A stretch of DNA of 64,000 bases from Micromonospora sediminimaris (lineage in GTDB: Bacteria > Actinomycetota > Actinomycetes > Mycobacteriales > Micromonosporaceae). Position numbers and translations under genes: made by a program. Of the stretch, positions 43,851-52,063 are shown in pieces. Position 1 is the stretch's first letter; each line of letters begins with the position of its first letter. The notes under the pieces were generated by a model. The model did not search any database. It saw only the letters and a list, made by a program, of their open reading frames with translations, and was not told the DNA's origin. The stretch covers positions 87,015-151,014 of the forward strand of contig FOLJ01000020.1 of assembly GCA_900112325.1 (NCBI GenBank). Reading direction: 5' to 3'.

Positions 43851-45509
43851 ATGGTCCCCACCAGACCCTCAGTCGTGCCGCTGCCGTACTGGGTGCGCGG
43901 CGACACCAACGCGTTCTTCGGCTTCGGCGTCAACGTCCTGGTCAACGTGCTCACCCTGACCGGGCTCTGCCTCTTCGTGGTGAACCTGCCCGAGCGGGAG
44001 GTGTTCGGCACGATCCTGCCGGCGCTCGGTATCGCCCTGGTCGCGGGCAACATCTACTACACGCACCTGGCCCGACGGCTGGCCCGGCGGGAGAGCCGCC
44101 CAGATGTGACAGCCCTGCCGTACGGGCCGAGCGTGCCGCACATGTTCATCGTCATCTTCGTCATCATGCTGCCCATCTACCTCAGCACCGGTGACCCGGT
44201 GCGCGCCTGGGAGGCGGGGCTGGCCTGGGCCTTCATCATCGGCGTGATCGTGTTGATCGGCGCGTTCGTTGGCCCGTACATCCGCCGCTACACGCCGCGT
44301 GCGGCGCTGCTCGGCACCCTCGCCGGCATCTCCATCACCTTCATCTCGATGAACCCGGCGGGCCAGATGTGGCGGCTGGCCTGGATCGCGCTGCCGGTGC
44401 TGGCGCTGCTGTTGATCGGGCTGCTGACCGACGTGAAGCTGCCGTTCAACTTCCCGATCGGGCTGGCCGCGCTGCTGCTCGGTACGGCGATCGGCTGGAT
44501 CGGCGGGGCGATGTCGGTACCGGACGTCACGGCGGCGGCGCGGGACATCGCGTTCGCCTTCCCCACTTTCCAGATCGACCTGCTGCTGCGCGGGCTCTCC
44601 GACATGGCGCCGCTGCTGGCGACCGCGATTCCACTGGGCGTCTACAACTTCACCGAGGCGATGACGAACGTGGAGAGCGCGGCCACCGCCGGGGACAACT
44701 ACAACCTGCGCAGTGTGCTGCTCGCCGACGGTGCCGGCGCGGTCATCGGCTCGGCCCTCGGTTCGCCGTTCCCACCGGCGGTCTACGTCGGCCACCCGGG
44801 CTGGAAGGCCGCCGGTGGGCGTACCGGTTACTCGATGGCGACCGGGATCGTCATCGCGCTGCTCTGCTTCCTCGGCATGTTCTCCCTGCTCGGGGCGATC
44901 TTCCCGACCGCGGCGATCGTGCCGATCCTGCTCTACATCGGGTTGCTGATCGGTGCCCAGGCGTTCCAGGCGACGCCCCGGGCACATGCTGCGGCGGTGG
45001 TCGCGGCCCTGATCCCCAACATCGCGGCGTGGGCGACCGGGCAGATGAACAATGCTTTGGCGGCGGCCGGCACCACCGCCGCCGAGGTCGGCGACGAGGC
45101 GCTGGCCGGCGCCGGGGTGGTCTACGACGGCCTGCGCATCCTCGGCGAGGGCGCGATCCTCGCCGGTCTGGTGCTCGGCGCGATCGTCGCCTTCATCATC
45201 GACAAACGCTTCGTGCAGGCGGCGATCTTCGCCGCCTCGGGCGCGGTGCTCGCCTTCATCGGTTTGATCCACGGCGAAGAGGTCCAGTGGAACGCCAACG
45301 GGCAGGTGGCGCTCGGCTACCTCTTCGTGGCGGTGATCTGCGCGATCTTCGCGCTCGGCAAGTACCCGCCCCGGGTGCCCGAGCCGGAGGAGGCCGAACT
45401 GGACCGCCTGCACGGTGGCGACTCCTCGACACCCAAGCAACCCGCCGCGTCCGTCCAGAAAGGACTCACCGCATGGAGATCGACCGGACGGACGTGGTCG
45501 GCGAGGTGA
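43851..45509 (+). CDS. Nucleobase/ureide-type permease (NCS2/SLC23/26-like fold)
   Basis: 552 residues with 12-14 hydrophobic segments. GDTNAFFGFGVNVLVNVLTL opens helix 1, FPIGLAALLLGTAIGWIGGA and LATAIPLGVYNFTEAMTNVE (a helix-3-like Thr/Asn/Glu motif) and GAVIGSALGSPFPPAVYVGH (helix-10-like) are AzgA/uracil-permease-like features. The exact family is uncertain. Position between the hydrolases and the AtzH gene implies import of the pathway substrate. Its last 12 codons overlap the start of the AtzH gene. Confidence 0.78.
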   Translation: MVPTRPSVVPLPYWVRGDTNAFFGFGVNVLVNVLTLTGLCLFVVNLPEREVFGTILPALGIALVAGNIYYTHLARRLARRESRPDVTALPYGPSVPHMFIVIFVIMLPIYLSTGDPVRAWEAGLAWAFIIGVIVLIGAFVGPYIRRYTPRAALLGTLAGISITFISMNPAGQMWRLAWIALPVLALLLIGLLTDVKLPFNFPIGLAALLLGTAIGWIGGAMSVPDVTAAARDIAFAFPTFQIDLLLRGLSDMAPLLATAIPLGVYNFTEAMTNVESAATAGDNYNLRSVLLADGAGAVIGSALGSPFPPAVYVGHPGWKAAGGRTGYSMATGIVIALLCFLGMFSLLGAIFPTAAIVPILLYIGLLIGAQAFQATPRAHAAAVVAALIPNIAAWATGQMNNALAAAGTTAAEVGDEALAGAGVVYDGLRILGEGAILAGLVLGAIVAFIIDKRFVQAAIFAASGAVLAFIGLIHGEEVQWNANGQVALGYLFVAVICAIFALGKYPPRVPEPEEAELDRLHGGDSSTPKQPAASVQKGLTAWRSTGRTWSAR

Positions 45510-45862
45510 CGGCGGCCTTCGTCGGCTACGAGCAGGCGCTCGTGGCCGGCGACGTCGACCGGATCTGCGGATACTTCTGGGACTCTGCGGCCACTGTGCG
45601 TTTCGGTCTCGCCGACCACCAGTATGGTCTCGACGAGCAGCGCAAGTGGCGGGCCGGGCAACCACCGCTGCCGCCCGGTCGTCGGCTCGTCGACACGGTG
45701 GTCACCGCCTTCGGCGCGGACCTCGCGGTCGTCACGACCCGATTCGGGTACGGCGACGCCGCCACCACCGGCCGACAGACCCAGACCTGGGTACGCCTGC
45801 CGGAGGGCTGGCGGATCGTCACCGCCCACGTCTCCGAGCCGTTGCCTCCCGACGTCGGATGA
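45473..45862 (+). CDS. atzH: AtzH-family (DUF3225) NTF2-like protein
   Basis: 129 residues. MEIDRTDVVGEVTAAFVGYE, VDRICGYFWDSAATVRFGLA, VTAFGADLAVVTTRFGYGDA and WVRLPEGWRIVTAHVSEPLP follow the DUF3225 plan closely. AtzH from cyanuric acid degradation converts 1,3-dicarboxyurea to allophanate (recalled). The start is inside the permease gene: ATG at 45473 follows AAAGGA. Its presence with AtzF and biuret-type hydrolases is what makes the cluster a ureide pathway rather than pyrimidine salvage. The GatA-like AtzE and GatC-like AtzG partners are absent here. Confidence 0.87.
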   Translation: MEIDRTDVVGEVTAAFVGYEQALVAGDVDRICGYFWDSAATVRFGLADHQYGLDEQRKWRAGQPPLPPGRRLVDTVVTAFGADLAVVTTRFGYGDAATTGRQTQTWVRLPEGWRIVTAHVSEPLPPDVG

Positions 45863-45869
45863 CGGTACG

Positions 45870-47720
45870 TCACACCCGGTCGCGTACGTCCCAGAGCCAG
45901 ACGTCGTCGACGCGCTGCGGATCCCCGAGCAGCGCGGTCAGCAGTTCCCGCAGCACCGGTTCGCGGGGATGCTTGCCCAGCACCACCACCGACGCCCGCC
46001 AGAAGCGCAGGTCCTCCACCGCCTGCCGGCGGTTCTCGTCGCTGATCTCGGGTAGCTCACCGGCGTCCATGGTCTGGTAGATGAGGGTGCTGGTGGGCCG
46101 GTTCGGGGCGCCGAAGACGCCCTCGCCGTTCTCGTTCGGGCCGATGAAGTAGCCGGCCGGGATCGGGAACTCGTGCCCGGTCAGCGCGCTCCAGCGCAGC
46201 GTGGACAGCCCGTGCACGTTGCTCGGGATGGGCACCGGCACCAGCGTACGGCCGTCCGGCACGTACGGTCGCCAGGCGCCCGAGGTGATGAAGGTCGGCG
46301 GCGGATCGACCGGCTCGGCCGGCAGCGGACGGGGCAGCAGCGGCAGCAGGGCGAGGGTGATCGCGGCGTATCCGACGACGTGTTGCCAGCGCAGTCGCCG
46401 CCGGTCGGTGGCCGTGGCCTCCGGGGCGCGGGGCGCCGGCACCGTCGGTCGGTGGCTGTCGGCCACCGCGTCCCAGGCCAGTGCCAGCAGTACGCCGAGC
46501 GCGGCGGTGGTCACCAGGGTCAGCCGGGTCGGCATCATCATCTCGACGAGCGGCAGATCCGCCGGGATGTACGACCACGGGCCGGCGATGCCGGTCAGCT
46601 CGCCGTTGAACCGGATCTCCGGGCCGAGCGCGGCAACCGAGAAGACCACCACCAGTACGGCCAGGATCCGGGCCACCAGCGAGCGGCGGACCAGCAGGGC
46701 CAGGGCCACCACCGAGAGCAGCACCAGCGGCCAGCCGAACCAGGTGTTCTGTTCGGTCAGGCCGATTGTCGCCTCCACCGCCTCGTCACCGGCGATGGTG
46801 TCGCGGGGAAAGGTGACGAAGGCGACGATGTCCTCGCCCCAGCTGTGGAACACCCCGCCCTGAAGTCCCCGGTAGGACTGCGGGCCGTTGAACTGGAACC
46901 AGATCGGATAGGCGGTCAGCAGCAGCGCCACCGCACCACCGAGGCCCAGACCGGCCGCGAACGTGCCGGCCCGTGCCCACGCCACCCGGGGGCGCATCGC
47001 CGCGTACGCGATCACGACGACCAAACAGGCCAGCGCCGTGAGCAGCAGCATCTCCTCGTTGATGAAGATCTGGTACGCCACCAGCAGCCCCAGGACCAGC
47101 CCGTTGCGCCGCCAGCGGCCCGGCTCGACCAGCCGGAACACCCGCACCACGATCAGCGGTAGCAGGAAGTTGGAGACGAAGTTGGGCTGGCCGTTGGCGT
47201 GGTGCACGATGCCGGGGGCGAAACCGAGGAACGCGCCGCCGACGAAGGCCGCCGCCCGGGAGCGCACCAGGTGCCGCGACAGCATCCAGTACGAGGTTCC
47301 CGCCGTCGCGGCCAATGCCCCGCCCAGGTAGAGCGCGTACACCACCTGGGGGCCGAGCAGCATGGTCAGCGGCGCCAGCGGCAGGGTCACCCCGAGCAGC
47401 GAGGTGTTGGCCATCATGTTCACCCCGTCCGGCGCGTTCTGCCGGGCGGTGAAGAGCGGATTCTCCAGGTGCTGCACCGAGTACGCGCCGTGCGCGAAAA
47501 GCCACTCGAACCAGCTGTGGTCGGTGGGCAGGTGGGAGGAGACCCGGTTGTTCACGTCGGCCCAGTAGCTCAGGCAGACGACGACGCCGAGCAGCACGTA
47601 GGCTCCGATGGCCAGCGCGTCGACGCGCGTCGGCCGCCGCCGGGTACGTGTTGTCGTTGATCGCGTCTCGACGGTCTCGGAGACGGGTTTCAGCGAGGTA
47701 TTCACCACCGGCACAGCCAC
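45870..47720 (-). CDS. Multi-pass membrane protein, GT-C-like (paralogue C)
   Basis: 616 residues, about ten hydrophobic segments. Shared landmarks with paralogues A and B: PDGVNMMANTSLLGVTLPLA, the WFGWPLVLLSVVALALLVRR loop after an EQN triplet, WRPYVPDGRTLVPVPIP, IPAGYFIGPNENGEG and FWRASVVVLG, ending WLWDVRDRV. A short charged N-terminus precedes the first helix. It converges on the AtzH gene with a gap of only 7 bp and is separated from A/B by the ureide cluster, so the family was split or copied around it. Confidence 0.7.
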   Translation of the reverse strand: MAVPVVNTSLKPVSETVETRSTTTRTRRRPTRVDALAIGAYVLLGVVVCLSYWADVNNRVSSHLPTDHSWFEWLFAHGAYSVQHLENPLFTARQNAPDGVNMMANTSLLGVTLPLAPLTMLLGPQVVYALYLGGALAATAGTSYWMLSRHLVRSRAAAFVGGAFLGFAPGIVHHANGQPNFVSNFLLPLIVVRVFRLVEPGRWRRNGLVLGLLVAYQIFINEEMLLLTALACLVVVIAYAAMRPRVAWARAGTFAAGLGLGGAVALLLTAYPIWFQFNGPQSYRGLQGGVFHSWGEDIVAFVTFPRDTIAGDEAVEATIGLTEQNTWFGWPLVLLSVVALALLVRRSLVARILAVLVVVFSVAALGPEIRFNGELTGIAGPWSYIPADLPLVEMMMPTRLTLVTTAALGVLLALAWDAVADSHRPTVPAPRAPEATATDRRRLRWQHVVGYAAITLALLPLLPRPLPAEPVDPPPTFITSGAWRPYVPDGRTLVPVPIPSNVHGLSTLRWSALTGHEFPIPAGYFIGPNENGEGVFGAPNRPTSTLIYQTMDAGELPEISDENRRQAVEDLRFWRASVVVLGKHPREPVLRELLTALLGDPQRVDDVWLWDVRDRV

Positions 47721-47790
47721 GACGGGCCATCGTACAGGCGGAACCCCGCCCGCCCGCCGCGCGTAGGGTGTGTGTCAGGGGAGGACGAGC

Positions 47791-49089
47791 GTGACGTTGA
47801 TCGACCTCGGTGAGCTGACCGAGCTGACCGATCCGCCGCCGGCACAGCGCCGCCGCCCCGGGCCGGGTGGCCGCCGGGTGGCGGTCGTGGTGGTGGCACT
47901 GATCGCGCTGCTGACCTTGGCGGGCGGCACACCGCCGGCCGGGCGGATCCACGCGATCGTTCCCGCCGCCCTCGGCAGCGACCTGTTCATCGCAGCCGAT
48001 CAGGTCTTCACGGTCTCCCCGACGCCCGGGGTCACCGACGGTAGCCAGGAACTGCTCGCCTATCCACGGCCCGACCGTCCCACCGCCGCACCGCAGCGGT
48101 TGACGCCGTTGTGGCGGGTACCCGTGCCGCTGGGCAACCGGGTCTACCGGGTGCAGCCGGTCGCCGACGCCGGGCTGCTGGTCGCCATGGCTCGCCAGGA
48201 CACCGGCAGCAGCCAGACGGTGCGATTGGACGCGCACACCGGCGCGGAGAATTGGCGGGTGCCCGGGATCGCCATCATGGAGATGGCCGACCGGGCGCTG
48301 TTGCGCACCTTCAGCGACAGCGAGCCGAACGTACTACGGATGATCGAGCTGGCGACCGCCCACGAACTGTGGTCCATGACCTTGTCGGCGGCCAGTGTCG
48401 ACCACTGGCAGCGGGAAGACGGAACGCTCGACAGCATCGTGGTGGCGACGGTCGACGGCGAGGTCCAGGTGATCGACCCGATGACCGGTGCGGTACGGCA
48501 CCGCCTTCCCCCGCCTGCCGACCATTCGAGCAGCTACCAGCAGGCGTGGGTGACCGGCGATCTCGTGACGGTGGTGCGCAATTCCCGCACCATCACCGCG
48601 CTCGATGTCGATGATCTGGCACAGCGCTGGCAGGCGACCGTGCCGACGGCGACCTACGTCACCGGCTGCGGGCCACTGCTCTGCGCCGGGCTGGCCGGCG
48701 GCGGGTTTCAGGTCCTCGATCCAGCAACCGGGGCGCTGCGCTGGGACAGCAAGGAAATCCTCGACATCGTGCTGGCCGATGATCGCAACGTCCTCGCGGT
48801 GGCCCACACCACCAACGAGATTGTCACGATCGCCCTGGGCACCGGTAAGAGGCTGGCCGAGCACGGGTCGTGGAGCATGGTCTCTCGCTACGAGTACGCC
48901 CCGCAGGTGCTCGTGGTGCGTGCGGTGGCCGAGGTGGGGCTGGTGCTGGCCCGGCTCGATCCCACGGGGGCGCCGGCCCGCCGGCTCGATGTGCTGCCCG
49001 GTGCCGGCGGTGACTGCCAGAGCCGGTACGACCTCGTCGGCTGCCGTCTGCTCGATGGTGGCTACGGCATCTGGCAACTGCCCGACTGA
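47791..49089 (+). CDS. PQQ-like beta-propeller repeat protein, membrane-anchored
   Basis: 432 residues. A single N-terminal transmembrane segment (VAVVVVALIALLTLAGG) and a large extracytoplasmic part with PQQ/quinoprotein-like repeats: VRLDAHTGAENWRVPGI, IDPMTGAVRHRLPPP, LDPATGALRWDSKEIL. GTG start after GGGGAGG. Such proteins are often envelope scaffolds or sensors; this one precedes a two-component system and may sense for it (inference only). Confidence 0.78.
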   Translation: MTLIDLGELTELTDPPPAQRRRPGPGGRRVAVVVVALIALLTLAGGTPPAGRIHAIVPAALGSDLFIAADQVFTVSPTPGVTDGSQELLAYPRPDRPTAAPQRLTPLWRVPVPLGNRVYRVQPVADAGLLVAMARQDTGSSQTVRLDAHTGAENWRVPGIAIMEMADRALLRTFSDSEPNVLRMIELATAHELWSMTLSAASVDHWQREDGTLDSIVVATVDGEVQVIDPMTGAVRHRLPPPADHSSSYQQAWVTGDLVTVVRNSRTITALDVDDLAQRWQATVPTATYVTGCGPLLCAGLAGGGFQVLDPATGALRWDSKEILDIVLADDRNVLAVAHTTNEIVTIALGTGKRLAEHGSWSMVSRYEYAPQVLVVRAVAEVGLVLARLDPTGAPARRLDVLPGAGGDCQSRYDLVGCRLLDGGYGIWQLPD

Positions 49090-49173
49090 CTCCGGTCAGG
49101 GCGGCACCCGTCACGGGCGGCTTGGTCGGCGGCGTTACGTTGTCGGTGGTCGGCGGGCGGAAAAGGGGCGGGC

Positions 49174-49842
49174 ATGCGGGTACTGGTGGTCGAGGACGAG
49201 CGCAACCTCGCCGACGCGATCGCGCGAGGGCTGCGCAAACGGGGCATGGCGGTGGATGTCGCGTACGACGGCGACAGCGGCCACGAGATGGCCTTCGTGA
49301 CCCGGTACGACGTGGTGGTGCTCGACCGTGACCTGCCCGGCCGGCACGGCGACCAGATCTGCGCGGAGTTGGCCGCGTCCGGCGAACTGACCCGGGTGCT
49401 GATGTTGACCGCCAGCGGCACGGTCGCCGACCGGGTCGAGGGGTTGCAACTCGGTGCCGACGACTACCTGCCGAAGCCGTTCGCCTTCGACGAACTGGTC
49501 GCCCGGGTGCAGGCGCTGGGCCGACGGGCGACCCCGGCGGCCCCGCCGGTGCTGGAAATCGCCGACCTGGTGGTCGACCCGGCCCGCCGTACCGCCACCC
49601 GGGGCGGTGTGCCGGTGGAGCTGACCAACAAGGAATTCGGTGTGCTCTGCGAACTGCTCAAGGCCCGGGGTGCCGTGGTCTCCAGCGAGGAACTGCTGGA
49701 ACGCGTCTGGGACGCAAACACCGACCCCTTCACCACAATCGTCCGGGTCACCGTGATGACGCTGCGTCGCAAGCTTGGTGATCCACCGTTGATCGAGACC
49801 GTGGTCGGGGCCGGCTACCGGACGGCCGAGGTGGTGCAGTGA
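49174..49842 (+). CDS. OmpR/CutR-type response regulator
   Basis: 222 residues. Receiver domain MRVLVVEDERNLADAIARGL, phosphoacceptor Asp51 in VVVLDRDLPG, Thr/Lys switch in MLTASG and YLPKPFAFDE; C-terminal winged helix ending TVMTLRRKLGDPPLIETVVG and GAGYR. Overlaps the kinase gene by 4 nt (49839-49842). Targets unknown. Confidence 0.95.
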   Translation: MRVLVVEDERNLADAIARGLRKRGMAVDVAYDGDSGHEMAFVTRYDVVVLDRDLPGRHGDQICAELAASGELTRVLMLTASGTVADRVEGLQLGADDYLPKPFAFDELVARVQALGRRATPAAPPVLEIADLVVDPARRTATRGGVPVELTNKEFGVLCELLKARGAVVSSEELLERVWDANTDPFTTIVRVTVMTLRRKLGDPPLIETVVGAGYRTAEVVQ

Positions 49843-51029
49843 CGGGCACGGCGCGCCGCCGGCTGCCCGCGCTGCGGCGGCCCGCCCTGCGGCTACGTCC
49901 CACGCTGCGGCTGCGGCTGACCCTGCTCAACGGCGTGCTGCTGGTCGGTGCCGGCGCGATCCTGGTGCTGTTGGCCTGGCTGCTGGTGCAGGACGCGTTG
50001 CGCCCCACCGACGAGCTGCTGCCCGGCACCACCGTGGTGCTTGCCGACGGGAGCACGCTGGAGGCCGCCGCATGGCAACAGCGGCTCGTCGACGCGGCCT
50101 CCGGGGAACTGCTGGCCAAGGGGCTGGCCGCGCTGCTGGCGATCGGCGTGGTCGGCGTGGTCGGGGCGTACGCGGTCGCCGGGCGTGCGCTGCGCCCGCT
50201 ACACCAGGTCACCGCCACCGCCCGCCGGCTCGGCGAAACCACGCTTGACCAGCGGATCGGCTACTCCGGGGCGGACGACGAGGTGGCCGAGCTGGCTGAC
50301 ACGTTCGACGCCATGCTGGACCGGATCGCCGCCGCGTTCGAGGCGCAGAAGCGGTTCGTGGCCAACGCCTCGCACGAACTGCGTACGCCGCTGGCGGTGA
50401 TGCGTACCGAGATCGACGTGACGCTCAGCGACGACGAGGCGGACACGGCCGAGTACCGCCGGATGGCGACAGTGGTCCGCGACGCCTCCGAACGCGCCAA
50501 CGGGCTGGTCGACGCGCTGCTGGTGCTGGCCCGCAGCGAGGCGCAGACCGGTCAACGGCTCGGCCGGCGCAGCGAGTGCGACCTGGCCGCCGGCACCGTC
50601 AACGCCCTCTCCGCCGTACGCCGGGAGGTGGAGCGGATCAAGCTGGCGGTCCAGACGTCGCTGGAGCCGGCACCGGTGGTGGGTGACCCCGGGCTGCTGG
50701 ACCGGCTGGCCGGCAACCTCATCGAGAACGCGGTCCGCTACAACCACCTGCATGGCCGGCTCTGGGTGCGTACCGGCTCGGACGGGCAGCGATCCTGGCT
50801 GGTGGTCGGCAACACCGGCTTCGAGGTGGACCCGGCCGATGTGCCGGGGCTGTTCGAGCCCTTCCGGCGGGGCGGCCGGGAACGGACCGGGGCACGCGGG
50901 TCGGGCCTCGGCCTGTCCATCGTGCGCGCGGTCTGCGACGCGCACTGCGGCACGGTGACCGCCGTCGCGCAGCCCGGCGGCGGCCTGGAGGTGACGGTGA
51001 GCCTGCCGGCGGCGGAAGCCGCCCGCTGA
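49839..51029 (+). CDS. Sensor histidine kinase
   Basis: 396 residues. Two transmembrane segments (about 28-50 and 93-113) bracket a short extracytoplasmic loop of about 40 residues, then HAMP (AGRALRPLHQVTATARRLGE), H-box Phospho-His179 (ANASHELRTPLAV), N-box LAGNLIENAVRYN, G1 VVGNTGFEVDPADV and G2 GARGSGLGLSIVRAVCD. G1 lacks the usual DxGxG, reading VGNTG. Short sensor loop suggests a membrane-proximal signal. GTG start overlaps the regulator stop. Confidence 0.94.
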   Translation: MTGTARRRLPALRRPALRLRPTLRLRLTLLNGVLLVGAGAILVLLAWLLVQDALRPTDELLPGTTVVLADGSTLEAAAWQQRLVDAASGELLAKGLAALLAIGVVGVVGAYAVAGRALRPLHQVTATARRLGETTLDQRIGYSGADDEVAELADTFDAMLDRIAAAFEAQKRFVANASHELRTPLAVMRTEIDVTLSDDEADTAEYRRMATVVRDASERANGLVDALLVLARSEAQTGQRLGRRSECDLAAGTVNALSAVRREVERIKLAVQTSLEPAPVVGDPGLLDRLAGNLIENAVRYNHLHGRLWVRTGSDGQRSWLVVGNTGFEVDPADVPGLFEPFRRGGRERTGARGSGLGLSIVRAVCDAHCGTVTAVAQPGGGLEVTVSLPAAEAAR

Positions 51030-51032
51030 CCT

Positions 51033-51052
51033 CGACACCTCAACCGGTGTCG
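51033..51052 (+). terminator. Small hairpin after the kinase gene
   Basis: CGACACC (51033-51039) pairs with GGTGTCG (51046-51052) around TCAACC, directly after the histidine kinase stop codon. Confidence 0.5.
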
Positions 51053-51145
51053 GAGATGGACGTACCGTAGCCCATCGGGTCTGACTCTCCGTGTTCCTTA
51101 CGCTGGGTGACCATCTCTCCAGGGTCCGCACCACCCCTCCGCGCA

Positions 51146-51266
51146 CTTTGCTCTGCTTCAACCCACGCACTCGTCTCTGAACAGCGGTAATGCGGTGCCG
51201 AGATTCAGCCATCAGCCGACTCCGAACACAGATCGTGATCGTTGCGTCGGTTGAAGCAGAGCAAAG
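51146..51266. repeat. 24-bp inverted repeat enclosing a 73-nt loop
   Basis: CTTTGCTCTGCTTCAACC plus CACGCA (51146-51169) matches, in reverse complement, TGCGTC plus GGTTGAAGCAGAGCAAAG (51243-51266), 23 of 24 positions. It lies in the 554-bp gap 51030-51583 between the kinase and VOC genes. A structured RNA or a miniature mobile remnant are possible. No gene is recognised inside. Confidence 0.6.
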
Positions 51267-51397
51267 GGTGGGAGCAGCACCGCATGGGGTGGGCGGGAGA
51301 GACACGGAAGGTAATGTCCGGGGTGTGCGGGTTGCTCCATGAGGCGTGGCGGTGCGAAGATCACTGGGTCAGCCCGATCAAGGAGGGGGGTGCGTCG

Positions 51398-51439
51398 ATG
51401 TTCACCATGATGCTGTCCGCGCCCCGCCTTGCCGGCTGA
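51398..51439 (+). CDS. Candidate 13-residue peptide ORF
   Basis: ATG ... TGA encodes MFTMMLSAPRLAG, preceded by a very strong AAGGAGGGGGG. It lies 130 bp downstream of the inverted repeat and 145 bp upstream of the VOC gene. No homologue is known to me; chance is quite possible. Confidence 0.25.
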   Translation: MFTMMLSAPRLAG

Positions 51440-51583
51440 CCGCTCATCCTCGCGGGGCACCGGTAGCGGGATCGTCGTCCCGCAACTCAGCGGACCAGAC
51501 ACGCCAGTTCTGACTGCCCCGACGTCCGTCGGCCGCTAGCCGACAGGGCTGCGACGCCGGTGGCTGGACCACGAGGACGAGAC

Positions 51584-51997
51584 ATGAGCGCACGGATCCA
51601 CAACATCGGAATCGACTGTCACGACACGTACGCCCTGGCCGGTTTCTGGGCCCAGGTCTTCGAGTGCCCCCGCCAGCCGGACGACTTCCCGGGCGATCCG
51701 GAGGCCATGCTGCTGCCGCCGGGTGGTCCGGAGGTGCTCTTCCTGGCGGTACCGGAGGGCAAGACGGTGAAGAACCGGCTGCACCTCGACCTGGAACCGA
51801 CCGACCGGACCCGGGACGAGGAGGTCGAGCGGCTGCTGGGCATCGGGGCCCGGCACGTCGCCGATCACATCGGGCCGACCGGCGCCGGTTGGGTGGTGCT
51901 CGCCGATCCGGAGGGCAACGAGTTCTGCGTACTTCGTAGCGCCGCCGAGAAGGCGGCGGCCCGGCAGGCGGCGGAGGGCTCTGTGACGGACGGCTGA
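51584..51997 (+). CDS. VOC-family (glyoxalase-like) protein
   Basis: 137 residues. SARIHNIGIDCHDTYALAGF begins the fold, VLFLAVPEGKTVKNRLHLDL and WVVLADPEGNEFCVLRS complete it. The pattern matches actinobacterial glyoxalase-like domain proteins (Glyoxalase_6 type), in which the paired modules are fused in one chain. Function unknown. ATG preceded by ACGAGGACGAGAC. A strong bidirectional terminator separates it from the AKR gene. Confidence 0.85.
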   Translation: MSARIHNIGIDCHDTYALAGFWAQVFECPRQPDDFPGDPEAMLLPPGGPEVLFLAVPEGKTVKNRLHLDLEPTDRTRDEEVERLLGIGARHVADHIGPTGAGWVVLADPEGNEFCVLRSAAEKAAARQAAEGSVTDG

Positions 51998-52012
51998 GCG
52001 GAGCGACGCCGC

Positions 52013-52048
52013 GACATCGGAGCGGCGGGGTGCCGCCGCTCCGATGTC
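52013..52048. terminator. 16-bp perfect hairpin between convergent genes
   Basis: GACATCGGAGCGGCGG (52013-52028) pairs exactly with CCGCCGCTCCGATGTC (52033-52048), 4-nt loop GGTG. It lies between the VOC stop (51997) and the aldo/keto reductase stop (52064). Confidence 0.85.
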
Positions 52049-52063
52049 AGTCCTGCCTACCGA

